Below are positions 6,524 through 16,499 of a stretch of DNA of 27,501 nucleotides, piece after piece (within the stretch, counting starts at the first letter, position 1; every line of letters starts with the position of its first letter). Location: IMG/VR virus record IMGVR_UViG_3300020731_000070, positions 1 to 27,501 of that record; one strand, 5' to 3'. The notes under the pieces were generated by a model. That model made no database searches, was not told the origin of the DNA, and worked only from the letters and a program-made list of their open reading frames with translations. A program made the position numbers and the translations under genes. This DNA comes from a virus.

Positions 6524-8788
6524 TTAAAGACCTTTGCAATATTTTTTACGAAGGAACTGTTCTTCAGTCTCTCCGATATCTTCATTCCGTTCTCCTGACT
6601 TGAGTCTTCGTTCAAGTTCTTCTCGGTTGTCATTTCTCCACTTTTCAAATCCTGAGAGTTGTTCATCTGGGACTTCTCCGAACCCAAACTCTTTGACAGG
6701 TTTTGATAATACATCTTTTGGAACTTCGGTGGGAGTTTCTCCAACTCCTTCTCCACTTCTTGAGGTGTCATAATCTTGTTTTGTTTTATTTAAGGCATCT
6801 ACTCTTTGTTCAGGTGTTGCTTCCTGATGAAGTCTAGTCTCTTCTTCTGTAGGAGATGTTTTTAATTTGGATACTTTTTGTAAATCTTCTTCAGGTATTT
6901 CCTGTATTGTTTTATAATTAGTTCCTAATTCTTTATTAACTGAATTTATAGCATGGGTAACATTATCAAAACCCATGTCTTGAACTTTCTTATTAGCTGA
7001 TTTACCTTCTTCTGTTTCACCATATTTACTTTTTTCACCTACCTCAATCATAGGCATTTCTTCACCTTCAGAAGGTCTTCTTACAGTAATACCATCTTTT
7101 GTAGTTTCCAATGGTTCTTCCTTGCCATTAATAATATCCTTAATTTGCTGATTTATACCATCTCTTCTATCCTCTAACATCTTTATATCATTTTCAGAAT
7201 CTGTTTGGAATGCATCATCAATTGTTTTTTTAACCTCTTGTTTTAATTGAATTTCTTTTTCAATTTCTTTTCTATTCTTAATTAAAGGAATTATTTTAAC
7301 TTGATTTTCAGCTGATACATGGTCTGGTATTGTCTTTTTGATTTCTGAATATAAATCTATATTGTTATAGATTATTTTTTTCTCATCAATACCCAATCCA
7401 TTCTTGTCCATTAATTCAGTAAAATCATTTTTTATTTTTTGTAATTGCTCAGGTGTTTTAGCACTTGCAACTTCACCTAATATATGATTATTAGTATTTT
7501 CAAATAAATTAACTGTACTACCAAGAACTCCACTCATTGCTGCACCACTAAAGGATGAGTTTGCCAAATTCTTCCAAAAATGTTCTTTAATATCTTTAGG
7601 GTCAAATACATTTTCTTTTTGCATTAAATTAGTAGCTAATTTAGCTGCATCTTTTTCTACCCCCATTGCAGCTCCTGTTACACCCCCAACAACAATAGGC
7701 ATACCATATCTCTTGGTTACATTTCCTAAACTAGAAACTGCTTTCTTAGTTTCACTTGTAACTAAATCTTCAAATGCTTTTGCAGTATAGGTCTCTCCTG
7801 ATTGCTCAATTTTACTTATAACATCAAGTACTACTTTTCTTTTTATATTGTCAAGCATTTTAGGTGCTCCATGGAATATTTTGTCTACAGTAAACTTTTG
7901 CAACAATCCATTAATAGTACCATTAACTAATCCAAAAAATTCTCTTGAATTAGGGTCTGATTTTAAATTTGAATTTTTAACTGCCTCATCATATTCTTTT
8001 ATACCATCACCATATCCTTGCAAGAAAAATGTAGCACCTCCAGTCAATTCTGCTTGAGCAATATCTGGAATCATTCTTGCTGCTAAAATACCAACCCCTT
8101 TTAATGTCTTCATTGAAAAAGGGTCTGATACATCTATTTCAGATTTTTCACTATCTGGTACCGTAAATTTAACCTTCCCAAAAACATCCTTTTCTAATTC
8201 TTGCCTCATTTTTCTAGCATCTTCCATTTGTTGCTTAGAGGTCTTATGTTCAATTGGCTGTGTACTTGGAGCACCAACACCAGCTGATGGTAACATTTTA
8301 GCTGATAATTCAGCCATAGCACCAGTAGTTGATTCAAAACTTTCCATTAATCCGTTCCATAATTGAGCACCAAAATAATAGTTGTTCAACATGTCTTTAG
8401 CCATAGAATCCTCAAATCTATTTTTAGATGTCTTAGGTTCTTGATTTACATCTGCTTGTTTAGTTTGAATTCCTTTTCTTATATCTTCATAGGTAGATAA
8501 AGGCCCTTTATCCTTAATAGCAGTAATACCTATGCCAGTAGATTTTGGTTCTGGTTTACCTTCAGGTTTAGGTTGTTCTGTTTGTTTTGGCGCAGAAAAA
8601 AATTGATTTATAAAATCAACCTTACCTTTTGTATATAATCCCTTTTCAGCTAAAACATCATGTAATTTGTTAACAGAATTGTCATTGCTAAATTGCTTAC
8701 CAAAATCATCGTAAGATTTAGTATACAAATTCTTATCAACAAGAGTTTGCCAAAGTTTATATTTATTATCACTTGGTTGTTCAGGCAT
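6524..8788 (-). CDS. Internal virion / ejection-type protein with N-terminal repeats (754 aa)
   Basis: The N-terminus holds two copies of a short repeat: LWQTLVDKNLYTKSYDDFGK (12-31, continuing to QF) and LHDVLAEKGLYTKGKVDFIN (42-61, continuing to QFF). Such 'LY.aL..kgLYTKs.deF..qF' units are common at the start of large phage proteins in Bacteroidota. A Pro/Lys linker follows, then Gly/Ala-rich weakly hydrophobic stretches (GGATFFLQGYGDG, GMPIVVGGVTGAAMG) and a charged C-terminal half rich in Glu/Lys. There is no signal peptide. Position between the 538- and 433-residue genes and the composition support an ejection or internal core protein. The last 248 nt are overlapped by an out-of-frame 86-codon ORF. 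Confidence 0.65.
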   Translation of the reverse strand: MPEQPSDNKYKLWQTLVDKNLYTKSYDDFGKQFSNDNSVNKLHDVLAEKGLYTKGKVDFINQFFSAPKQTEQPKPEGKPEPKSTGIGITAIKDKGPLSTYEDIRKGIQTKQADVNQEPKTSKNRFEDSMAKDMLNNYYFGAQLWNGLMESFESTTGAMAELSAKMLPSAGVGAPSTQPIEHKTSKQQMEDARKMRQELEKDVFGKVKFTVPDSEKSEIDVSDPFSMKTLKGVGILAARMIPDIAQAELTGGATFFLQGYGDGIKEYDEAVKNSNLKSDPNSREFFGLVNGTINGLLQKFTVDKIFHGAPKMLDNIKRKVVLDVISKIEQSGETYTAKAFEDLVTSETKKAVSSLGNVTKRYGMPIVVGGVTGAAMGVEKDAAKLATNLMQKENVFDPKDIKEHFWKNLANSSFSGAAMSGVLGSTVNLFENTNNHILGEVASAKTPEQLQKIKNDFTELMDKNGLGIDEKKIIYNNIDLYSEIKKTIPDHVSAENQVKIIPLIKNRKEIEKEIQLKQEVKKTIDDAFQTDSENDIKMLEDRRDGINQQIKDIINGKEEPLETTKDGITVRRPSEGEEMPMIEVGEKSKYGETEEGKSANKKVQDMGFDNVTHAINSVNKELGTNYKTIQEIPEEDLQKVSKLKTSPTEEETRLHQEATPEQRVDALNKTKQDYDTSRSGEGVGETPTEVPKDVLSKPVKEFGFGEVPDEQLSGFEKWRNDNREELERRLKSGERNEDIGETEEQFLRKKYCKGL

Positions 8789-8798
8789 AACTTATGTA

Positions 8799-10415
8799 TT
8801 ATTGTATACCAACATTATCTAATAATCCACCTTCAGACATACCTAATTCTTTACCCATTTGAGATTTAGATTCAAACTTAGGATTAAGTATATTTTTCAT
8901 TTTATTTCTACCTTCAGCAGTACCTACATCTAAATAAACATGTTTAGTCTGTTGTGTTGTAACACCTTTTTCATTAGTAGTTTTTGAAATATATGGAACA
9001 GAAACGATGTTGCCTTCATTTAAAGATTTTGCAGTTACAACGAAATCAGAATAATCATTTGCATTTTCCTGATTCATTTTTTTAACAACATCAGCAGTAT
9101 TAACCTGACTACCTTTAAATCCTAATTCTTCAATTATTTTATTTGATGCCTTGTAAACACCTTTTTCATCTTTTGGTAAATTTGTAAACTTTCCTTTATC
9201 ATCCATTTTAGCACCAGCAGGTAATTTCACAAAGTGTACATAATTACCTTCTGCTAATGCACCAGAGGTATTTATTTTATTTACAAATTCTGATTTAGTA
9301 TTTTCTAATCCAGAACCTAATCTATCTACTAATCCTGATACATTACCTAATTTTTCTAATTGACCTTTCTTCCAAGTGAAAAATTCTTTTTGTTTACCTA
9401 ATGCTCTATTAGCTGCTGCTATCTGAGCTTGTTCTTGAGATGCATAAGTTCCTTCTCCTATCTTAACTGATACTGCATCATAATCATTAACAAATTTTTT
9501 CATCGCCATAAACTTTGCAGCAGTAGTAGCAACTCCATTTTTTCTTAAGTCTTTATTGATATCAGTAATCCAATTGTCTGGAGTTAAATCTTCAGGTAAA
9601 CCAATTCTTTTTTTATCTCCTTTAGATGATGCAATTTTATTAAACTTATTTATAACATCATTAAGTTCTCCATTTTGTTGTGCATCCTGTAAATACTTTT
9701 CAGCAAAATGCATTCCTTTTTTAATACCGCCTTGAGATGTTATAGCATCCTTAGCTGCATTAAAGTATTGTCCATATACTGGAACATTTTTAACATCTAC
9801 TTGTCTTATACCAGAACCAAATTTTTCAGTAATAGGCATATTTACTGTCTTAGCTTTCTTTTCAAAACCTTCTAAGAATTTATCATAATTTGGAGTTTCA
9901 CTTAAGTATGTATTAGGGTCATCCAATTTTTGTTTTTTAATTTCAGACAATGGCATATCCTTAACTTTTGTCCAAGCCTCTAATGCATCATCTTTATATA
10001 AATGAGGATTTTCTGCAATTTTTTGACCAAATGTTTTATGCTCATTTGCAAATTCACTAGACTCTTTTGCAAGACTCATAGCAGTTGAATATGCTTCATC
10101 TATTTTGCTTTGATATTGAGACCATTTTTCTGGGTCCTTTTCAATTAACCTAGGGTCTGAATCTCTCATCTTAGTTAAACTTCTCCATTCATTAGTAGCT
10201 TTCATTATATCATTCATATCACCATGTCTAGCTCCTTTTTGAGCCTCAGCCATTTTGCTTGATGTTTGAGCAAACTCTCTTGCATTTTGTTGTCTATATG
10301 CTTTTTCTTCAGCATACAATTTATTCATGCTATTTTGAAGATTCTTATAAACGCCACTAAAGTCCTGTGGACCATAAGCTTGGGCTATTGATTTTTCAGA
10401 TATTCCTAACGGCAT
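8799..10415 (-). CDS. Internal virion protein candidate (538 aa)
   Basis: This soluble, mainly helical protein has many Lys, Gln, Ala and Asn residues. Residues 20-120 (YKNLQNSMNKLYAEEKAYRQ onward) look like a long helical bundle, and the C-terminal 150 residues look more beta-like (GNYVHFVKLPAGAKMDDKGK, NIVSVPYISKTTNEKGVTTQ). No catalytic motif, signal peptide or membrane segment is seen. It starts 6 nt after the 246-residue gene and ends 10 nt before the 754-residue gene. In podoviruses the genes following the nozzle protein encode proteins packed in the head and ejected with DNA, so this is the likely role. I do not recognise a named family. Confidence 0.6.
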   Translation of the reverse strand: MPLGISEKSIAQAYGPQDFSGVYKNLQNSMNKLYAEEKAYRQQNAREFAQTSSKMAEAQKGARHGDMNDIMKATNEWRSLTKMRDSDPRLIEKDPEKWSQYQSKIDEAYSTAMSLAKESSEFANEHKTFGQKIAENPHLYKDDALEAWTKVKDMPLSEIKKQKLDDPNTYLSETPNYDKFLEGFEKKAKTVNMPITEKFGSGIRQVDVKNVPVYGQYFNAAKDAITSQGGIKKGMHFAEKYLQDAQQNGELNDVINKFNKIASSKGDKKRIGLPEDLTPDNWITDINKDLRKNGVATTAAKFMAMKKFVNDYDAVSVKIGEGTYASQEQAQIAAANRALGKQKEFFTWKKGQLEKLGNVSGLVDRLGSGLENTKSEFVNKINTSGALAEGNYVHFVKLPAGAKMDDKGKFTNLPKDEKGVYKASNKIIEELGFKGSQVNTADVVKKMNQENANDYSDFVVTAKSLNEGNIVSVPYISKTTNEKGVTTQQTKHVYLDVGTAEGRNKMKNILNPKFESKSQMGKELGMSEGGLLDNVGIQ

Positions 10416-10421
10416 ATTTTA

Positions 10422-11162
10422 TTATTTTCTTGGTCTATATCCCAATAAAGCTCCAGAGTAAGGACTAAAACCAGATTCATCTTCAGATGAAGGTATTAAA
10501 TCTTGATTTAACAAATTTTTACCTTGACTTAATGTTGTTGCAAAATCCTGTTGCATTAACCCCATATTAACAGGAGAACCTTTTTTCTTAAATAATCCAG
10601 ATAATGGATTCTTTTCTCCCATCATTGCTCCCATACCTAATCCACCAGCAACAGCTCCTAACCCTTGAGAAATAGCTGAACGCTTAGCAGCAACATCTTG
10701 CAAAGCTATATTAGTTTTAAGAGATTGTTTTTCTTGTTCACTCTTAAATGCTTTTTCTTTTTCTCTTGCTTGCAATCCTGCAGCCTGAGTTAATGCACCT
10801 TGATTTTGTCTTTGAGCAGCCTCTTCTTGAGCACCTAATTGTAAAGCACCTTTTTGTCTTTGAGCCTGAACTGAACCAATCATACCAAGTGCAGCTTTTC
10901 TATCTTGAGCAGCATTCATAGCAGCCTGAGCACCTGCTTCTATACCTTGAACAGCAGATTGTCTTGCAGCTCCACCTAGTCCTTTTGTAGAACGCATTTT
11001 AGCACTTTCGTATACACCTGCTATTTCTTGAGATGGTCTATAAGTAGCCATAGCATCAACAGCAGCATTTGCTTTTCGTTTAGCCTTACCCATTCCAATT
11101 AATCCTGTAAGTGCTTGAGCAGCACCAACACCTGCCTCTAACATTCCTAGTCCTAATGCCAT
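10422..11162 (-). CDS. Ala/Gly/Gln-rich small ejection protein candidate (246 aa)
   Basis: The N-terminus (MALGLGMLEAGVGAAQALTG) and residues about 165-185 (ISQGLGAVAGGLGMGAMMGE) are Gly/Ala-rich hydrophobic stretches, separated by a long Ala/Gln/Lys helix (QAQRQKGALQLGAQEEAAQR). This pattern is that of T7 gp14 and P22 gp7 type proteins, which are packaged in the head and form part of the channel through the host envelope. It begins 2 nt after the nozzle gene and is the first of the ejection set, as in other podoviruses. The assignment rests on composition and order, not on a clear sequence signature. Confidence 0.65.
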   Translation of the reverse strand: MALGLGMLEAGVGAAQALTGLIGMGKAKRKANAAVDAMATYRPSQEIAGVYESAKMRSTKGLGGAARQSAVQGIEAGAQAAMNAAQDRKAALGMIGSVQAQRQKGALQLGAQEEAAQRQNQGALTQAAGLQAREKEKAFKSEQEKQSLKTNIALQDVAAKRSAISQGLGAVAGGLGMGAMMGEKNPLSGLFKKKGSPVNMGLMQQDFATTLSQGKNLLNQDLIPSSEDESGFSPYSGALLGYRPRK

Positions 11163-11164
11163 AT

Positions 11165-14100
11165 CTATAAGTTTCTGTTTGACAATTGGTAACCCAAATA
11201 TAATCCCGACAAATATACTAAATTAGTGGCACTATTAGAAAATTTTGTCTCTAACCAAGTACCCTTAAGGTAATCTCCATTGATAACACCACCTAAACTG
11301 TTATTGTCTCTTAACAATGCTCCATGATATAAACCTTCGTGAATTTCATAATCACCCTGAACAAGGTTGCTCATTTGACCAAGAGAGGTATTTACATTTC
11401 CAATGGTAGGAGATGTCCAATAATCAGTAGCATCAATAGTTAAATAATCAAATGTCTTTTTAAGTATGTTATCCTTATTGAATACAAAAGTTATGCTTGA
11501 GCTATATTGAGTGCCGTAAAAATTATTTTGGGTACTAGAATCGTGAATATATAATTGACCATTCTTGAAGCTTGCAAGCTTATTTTCAAAGTTTAAAATA
11601 GCCTCTGGATTAAAACTATAAAAGCTTGTATAGCAATTTTTAACTTCATTAAATGCCAAAGTATATCCAGTCAAGCCTGTTCCTGGTTGTAATATTGATA
11701 TAAACTCACCATCTCTATCCTTTGAAAAATGAAAGACTCCTAAAACCTTAGCTGAACCTCCTGTAGAATAAGAATGAGAAGAAAGATAGTTTGGCAAATT
11801 ATTACCTGAAAATGTTTGCATTTTATACAACTCACTAATAGGCGTTATACCATCCTGAGAAAGTCTTACAAAATAGCCCTTAACAGGGTCAGCAAAATAA
11901 TCAGCGTATCCTGAGGTAGCCAAGCTAGTTGGTTGATTACCAATGCCAAAGTCACCTTCATAGTATCTAATTTGGTTTATTATTTTAGAAGAAGCAACCA
12001 AGTTATTAGTTCCATCTTGGTTTAAGGTCTCCACAGAAAATACAGGAGCTACCCCACACTTCTTATATTGGAATATTCTTAAATCTCTATTGTGAAGCTT
12101 CATTCTAACAATATCCCCAAACTTCTTATCATAAGTATCTGAGTCTAGATAATAGAATCTATTTGTTCCATTAATACTTGTTCCTTGCTGATATGCCTGA
12201 GAATATCTAACCAAGGTAGAATAATAAGCTTGCTTAGCATTAATATCTACAACCAATGGTCTTGAATTAGAATTAGTTTGTAGATTAAACACATCGCTAA
12301 ATGATGGGTCATCTACAACTATATTAATATTATTTAATGGAGTTATTTCAATATTAAATGGAGCTACATGCAAAGCGTTTGAGGTATAGTCATTTGTAAA
12401 TATTAAAGAAGCTCTACATCCTGCAGGAACCTTTACAATAGCATCTACATTAATATCAACATTGACATATGGATTGCTATTAGATTGTGGCTGAGGAATG
12501 ACAACAGGATTTAATATTTTAGTAAGAGAGTAGTTTGTTGCACTACCATTACTTGCATAAACCTTTACATATATTGATAATGAACCTGTTTTACCTGCAT
12601 TAATATCATTGTTAAATGCAGTAAATGAAAACTTAAATCTAACATTGTAATCAACGGCAGACAAATTACTATAGTTATAATAAGCATCAGCTGAACTAGG
12701 GAATTGGTTATAAACCAAACTAGATACAGTTTGATTGGTACTATGACCTATTATATAGTTTGTTGTTGTTACATCTTGAGATGAGTCACCAATCTTAGGT
12801 GTAGCATATTGCACCGCATATTGGTCGATACCCTGAGCTGTAATTAATTTTGGAGGAGTAACCAATACGTTTCTATTTCTATAAAACACATCACCATCGC
12901 TAAAGTATAATATAGCTGATTGAGATGATGTTTGATTTTGATAGTTACCACTATGGTAACCATTTACTACAGGATACTTTTGACCAAACTCAAAATATGT
13001 TTGTTCATTAGCTGATGTAGTTAATGCAGGATTATATATAAATATTTCGTAATTCTGATAATCAGGTGTTCCATCAAAAGCAATACCACTTCCAATATCT
13101 GATGTAGGATATGCTATTTTTAAATAAGAACCCTCCTTAACAACGCCAGTCATAACCGGATTTTCTTCTAAACTTATAATTGGATAATCAAAATTACTCG
13201 CAGAAACATCTTGACCAACAGCTCCTGTAGATGAATATCTTTTTATAAATTTAACTCTATCTCCCTGAGCAAATGTATATCCTATAACACCCTCGGTAGC
13301 CTTGATAGATAAGTTGTAATCATAAATGTTATCTATTCTTATGTATGCATACTTCTGATTTACAGATACATCCTTGTCTGAAAACGCCCCGCTAGATACC
13401 CAGTACAAAGCCTTGTCTCCGTAAGTCAAATTATTTGTTCTTACAATTTGATAATAAGCAGCCCAACTTGGAGGCGTATTTGTTATTGTTAATTGTCTGT
13501 AAGAATATAAAGCCTGATTTAATGGGTCAGGAAAAAGATTACTCTTATTTGTTCCTAACTTTAAGGCTGATATAGTGTTTACTCCATTTGTTTTTCCATT
13601 TGCATCATAGTAAACAATTCCATACTGATAAGCAGCATTTGAATATAAACTATATATTACCTCCCAATTATTATTAGTAAGACTAACAAAATTATATTGG
13701 CATTGAGTGGAGTTTAATAAAGCTCCTGTTTTAGTTATTGTTAAAAAGTTTCCACTAATTGAAGTAGAAAACCCTTTAGCTGATGCAGCACTAGCCAATC
13801 CTGAAAGCAATGCTGAGGTTGTATTGCTAGTTGCAGTATATGTAAAAGATAAATTTGTATTAGATGAATCAGTAGCATTAACATTAAATACTACTCCTCC
13901 TCCTGCGCTATCGTAAATAGATGCAAGAGTTCCTGCAGAGCTGCCAATAGTTCCATCAACAAATATTTTAATTGTATTACTTGCTATTTGTTCAGCACCA
14001 AATAATAAGCCATTTCTACATGTAAATAAAGAACCAGATGATGCGTTTTGAGCTATGGTAGCATTCAATGGGACATTTGCATATCCTTCAGTAATACCAC

Positions 14101-15094
14101 CATAAATTAATGTTGAACCATTAAGTAGTTCTTGAGCATTTGCTTTTTGAGGCACATAATCAAACAACAATATTTGTTCAACCTTATCTACATAGGTATA
14201 CACACTATTCTTGTAAAAATTATAGTTGTATACATCATTACTATTAATACTTAAATCAGACTTAACTAAAGACGTAATCAAGCTGTAATCACTTGTTGCA
14301 CCATCCCTAGTCTCTCTAAATGCTATCTCAATTTTTTTAACATTCACATCTCCTGTAGGGAAATATAAAGCTATGTAGTTGCTTAAATATTTAGCATTAG
14401 TTATTGAGCCATCGTTATTAGGCATAAATGGCAAAGGAACTTCACTACCTGTACTCCATACGCTCTTTTCATTATCATCATATACATAACGATAAATAAA
14501 CTGAAATAAGCCGTTGTTTAGATTGTTGGTATTAGTTGTAGTATCAGCTCCGTAAGCTGCCTTAATCGGACTGCTAGGTGGAATTTTAGCTACATCTAAA
14601 TAACTTCTTTGAATTGAGGTATATGTGCCAGCTAAATATCTTTCTATGTTTATTTTTGTTGGTCTACCTATACTATCTATAAAGTATAAAATATTACCAT
14701 CTGTATTGGTATCTCCGTATATAATATTTATAGATGTAATGGGACTTGTTGTAAATCCTAAAACATCACCTACAGTATTTGTTCCACTTTGTATTAAAGT
14801 TTGGAATGTACCTGCTTGGGTATTATAAATATATATTCCATGAGTTCCATTTGAATTATAGTTGAAATAAAATATTCTATTATTCAAAGAATCATAATGA
14901 GTGCCTATAGTTTGGTTGGTACCACTAGGCAAGGTATTAGACACAAGTCTAGTTCCAGGAAGGTTCTCTGCCTTCATGTTAACCCCATTACCCCTAAAGA
15001 TAATATTCAATGCATCCTTATGATGATGAGCAGGAAGTATGTCGTTACTATCATCTGTATTTAAAATTCCACCAAATTGCTTTTGTTGAATCAT
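11165..15094 (-). CDS. Tail nozzle / muzzle-type protein (1309 aa)
   Basis: This very long, almost entirely beta-rich protein begins with FGGILNTDDSNDILPAHHHK, then a 'NLPGTRLV' segment and a series of repeated strands such as NNRIFYFNYN and GIYIYNT that suggest propeller blades. Residues 126-150 read YGDTNTDGNILYFID then GRPTKINI, and 199-214 read FIYRYVYDDNEKSVWS; these two segments recall the large 'stabilisation' or muzzle protein of crAss-like phages. T7 gp12-like nozzles are related in role but shorter. Neighbours agree: three adaptor/ring-type genes precede it and ejection proteins follow. It probably forms the distal tube that seals the short tail and opens on host contact. Confidence 0.75.
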   Translation of the reverse strand: MIQQKQFGGILNTDDSNDILPAHHHKDALNIIFRGNGVNMKAENLPGTRLVSNTLPSGTNQTIGTHYDSLNNRIFYFNYNSNGTHGIYIYNTQAGTFQTLIQSGTNTVGDVLGFTTSPITSINIIYGDTNTDGNILYFIDSIGRPTKINIERYLAGTYTSIQRSYLDVAKIPPSSPIKAAYGADTTTNTNNLNNGLFQFIYRYVYDDNEKSVWSTGSEVPLPFMPNNDGSITNAKYLSNYIALYFPTGDVNVKKIEIAFRETRDGATSDYSLITSLVKSDLSINSNDVYNYNFYKNSVYTYVDKVEQILLFDYVPQKANAQELLNGSTLIYGGITEGYANVPLNATIAQNASSGSLFTCRNGLLFGAEQIASNTIKIFVDGTIGSSAGTLASIYDSAGGGVVFNVNATDSSNTNLSFTYTATSNTTSALLSGLASAASAKGFSTSISGNFLTITKTGALLNSTQCQYNFVSLTNNNWEVIYSLYSNAAYQYGIVYYDANGKTNGVNTISALKLGTNKSNLFPDPLNQALYSYRQLTITNTPPSWAAYYQIVRTNNLTYGDKALYWVSSGAFSDKDVSVNQKYAYIRIDNIYDYNLSIKATEGVIGYTFAQGDRVKFIKRYSSTGAVGQDVSASNFDYPIISLEENPVMTGVVKEGSYLKIAYPTSDIGSGIAFDGTPDYQNYEIFIYNPALTTSANEQTYFEFGQKYPVVNGYHSGNYQNQTSSQSAILYFSDGDVFYRNRNVLVTPPKLITAQGIDQYAVQYATPKIGDSSQDVTTTNYIIGHSTNQTVSSLVYNQFPSSADAYYNYSNLSAVDYNVRFKFSFTAFNNDINAGKTGSLSIYVKVYASNGSATNYSLTKILNPVVIPQPQSNSNPYVNVDINVDAIVKVPAGCRASLIFTNDYTSNALHVAPFNIEITPLNNINIVVDDPSFSDVFNLQTNSNSRPLVVDINAKQAYYSTLVRYSQAYQQGTSINGTNRFYYLDSDTYDKKFGDIVRMKLHNRDLRIFQYKKCGVAPVFSVETLNQDGTNNLVASSKIINQIRYYEGDFGIGNQPTSLATSGYADYFADPVKGYFVRLSQDGITPISELYKMQTFSGNNLPNYLSSHSYSTGGSAKVLGVFHFSKDRDGEFISILQPGTGLTGYTLAFNEVKNCYTSFYSFNPEAILNFENKLASFKNGQLYIHDSSTQNNFYGTQYSSSITFVFNKDNILKKTFDYLTIDATDYWTSPTIGNVNTSLGQMSNLVQGDYEIHEGLYHGALLRDNNSLGGVINGDYLKGTWLETKFSNSATNLVYLSGLYLGYQLSNRNL

Positions 15095-15096
15095 AA

Positions 15097-15864
15097 TTAT
15101 CCTTTAACGCCATATGTGGCTGCTTCTCTAATATATTGTTCAGCTACCTGTAATCTAAATGGTTTCAATCTCTTACGAGCTAATTTCTTTTGAGCATAAT
15201 ATTCTCTTTCTCTCATAGTCTTTTCGCTGATGTTTACCAACTTTGTTGCTGGTAAAGACTGAATGTCTTTCCATCTTAAATAAGAGATAAGAGCCTCTTG
15301 ACATCTAAAATCTATTGTGTAATCATCATCCATAATAGGACTAGATATGTATTCAAATACTATAGAAGAATAAGCAAATTGAGGGTCAAATATAACCACA
15401 CCATTAGCTGAATCTAATCTACACTCTCCTGCTTGCACAAGACCAGAACCTACACCAAAGTAATGTTCATAATCCTCATCCCAATAACCAAACCAATAAG
15501 GATAGTTAGGTACAGTCATACCTGCACCAATCTGACTAGCAGTATCAGCAAGTCTTGTAGGAGTTGTATCTCTATATCTTGTTAAAGACTCATTCACCTT
15601 TAAGGTAGCTACCTCACCTGATTCATTAAATAAACCTACCCTAACATACTCTAAATAGTCATCAGGTATATTTGCTGTAAGGTTTGCATTAACAGGCAAT
15701 ACCGTAATCTTAGGAGTCCAAGATACATCCATACCAATTTCTTGAAGACCTCTAAAAGCCATAGCCCAAAGTCTTCTAAAATCTTTTGTAGTAAGTCTTG
15801 CTTCGTCAATATACATATTAACAGCATCAGACAACTTGATATTTCTTTCTAATTTGTTACTCAT
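15097..15864 (-). CDS. Tail ring / tubular-type protein (255 aa)
   Basis: The segment DEARLTTKDFRRLWAMAFRG (16-35), followed by a 'PVNANLTANIPDDYLEYVRV' stretch, resembles a conserved ring-protein pattern in crAss-like phages (a helix with R-LW-x-AFRG, then strands ending in P-x-D-Y). A basic helical C-terminus (REYYAQKKLARKRLKPFRLQ) follows. The size fits tail tubular or ring proteins that sit between portal and nozzle. It ends 2 nt before the nozzle gene. The resemblance is from memory; the exact ring position is not determined. Confidence 0.65.
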   Translation of the reverse strand: MSNKLERNIKLSDAVNMYIDEARLTTKDFRRLWAMAFRGLQEIGMDVSWTPKITVLPVNANLTANIPDDYLEYVRVGLFNESGEVATLKVNESLTRYRDTTPTRLADTASQIGAGMTVPNYPYWFGYWDEDYEHYFGVGSGLVQAGECRLDSANGVVIFDPQFAYSSIVFEYISSPIMDDDYTIDFRCQEALISYLRWKDIQSLPATKLVNISEKTMREREYYAQKKLARKRLKPFRLQVAEQYIREAATYGVKG

Positions 15865-15869
15865 AATTT

Positions 15870-16499
15870 TTAGCTTTCAACGCCATCTGAAACATGGTCT
15901 TGTTTAATATTTTTACGAGCCATAATTCTTTGTGTAACTATATCAAACACCATACCTATTGCATCAGGAGGCACATTAATAGGAGCACTTAAATTATTAG
16001 TTACATGTGTAGCCATTCTCACACTAACCTTTGTACCTGCAGGCAATAATGATTTAACCCACATATATAATGTAGAACCTTCAATCCAATAATAAGCTGC
16101 CTTAGGAAGATGCGGCATGTCTCTAAAGTAATCTATTTCATTTCCTGAAACATAAAGAACTGGTCTGCTTTGACCTTTAAGTCCTGTAAAGAATACAGAA
16201 TTAACCCCACTACTATTAGGAAGCCCTAATGGAGGGTGAGGAATAGAAGTATAATAGTATCCTGTATCAGCATCTCTTGTAAAAGATGTTATTTTAAAGG
16301 TAGTTAAATAACCATCAGGAACAGATAAAATTCCTTCAACAGCATAAGCATCATTAGCCTGTTTAGTGGCAACCTGTGCTACTGCATCATTAATATGTAA
16401 TAATAATTCATTATCCGTTAATACTGCTGCATCATCTGGATAATCATTATAGTATTGACGCCTAATCCTGTCAATCATTTGTTGAGTAGTAACAATCAT
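15870..16499 (-). CDS. Tail ring / tubular-type protein (209 aa)
   Basis: The N-terminal helix (MIVTTQQMIDRIRRQYYNDY) and the segment LTDNELLLHINDAVAQVATK fit the helical N-terminal part of T7 gp11-like tubular or adaptor proteins. A beta-rich middle follows (GYLTTFKITSF, SRPVLYVSGNEIDYF, YYWIEGSTLYMWV). The stop codon overlaps the start of this gene's upstream neighbour region by one base with the 229-residue gene, showing tight coupling. No enzymatic motif is seen. It probably belongs to the neck between portal and nozzle. Confidence 0.6.
   Translation of the reverse strand: MIVTTQQMIDRIRRQYYNDYPDDAAVLTDNELLLHINDAVAQVATKQANDAYAVEGILSVPDGYLTTFKITSFTRDADTGYYYTSIPHPPLGLPNSSGVNSVFFTGLKGQSRPVLYVSGNEIDYFRDMPHLPKAAYYWIEGSTLYMWVKSLLPAGTKVSVRMATHVTNNLSAPINVPPDAIGMVFDIVTQRIMARKNIKQDHVSDGVES

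Noticed and set aside
11195-11217. Two TATATTTG boxes just before the 246-residue gene
   Set aside because: They are Tyr-Leu codons inside the nozzle gene's end, lack the GTGT extension and have no -33 element; chance is sufficient.
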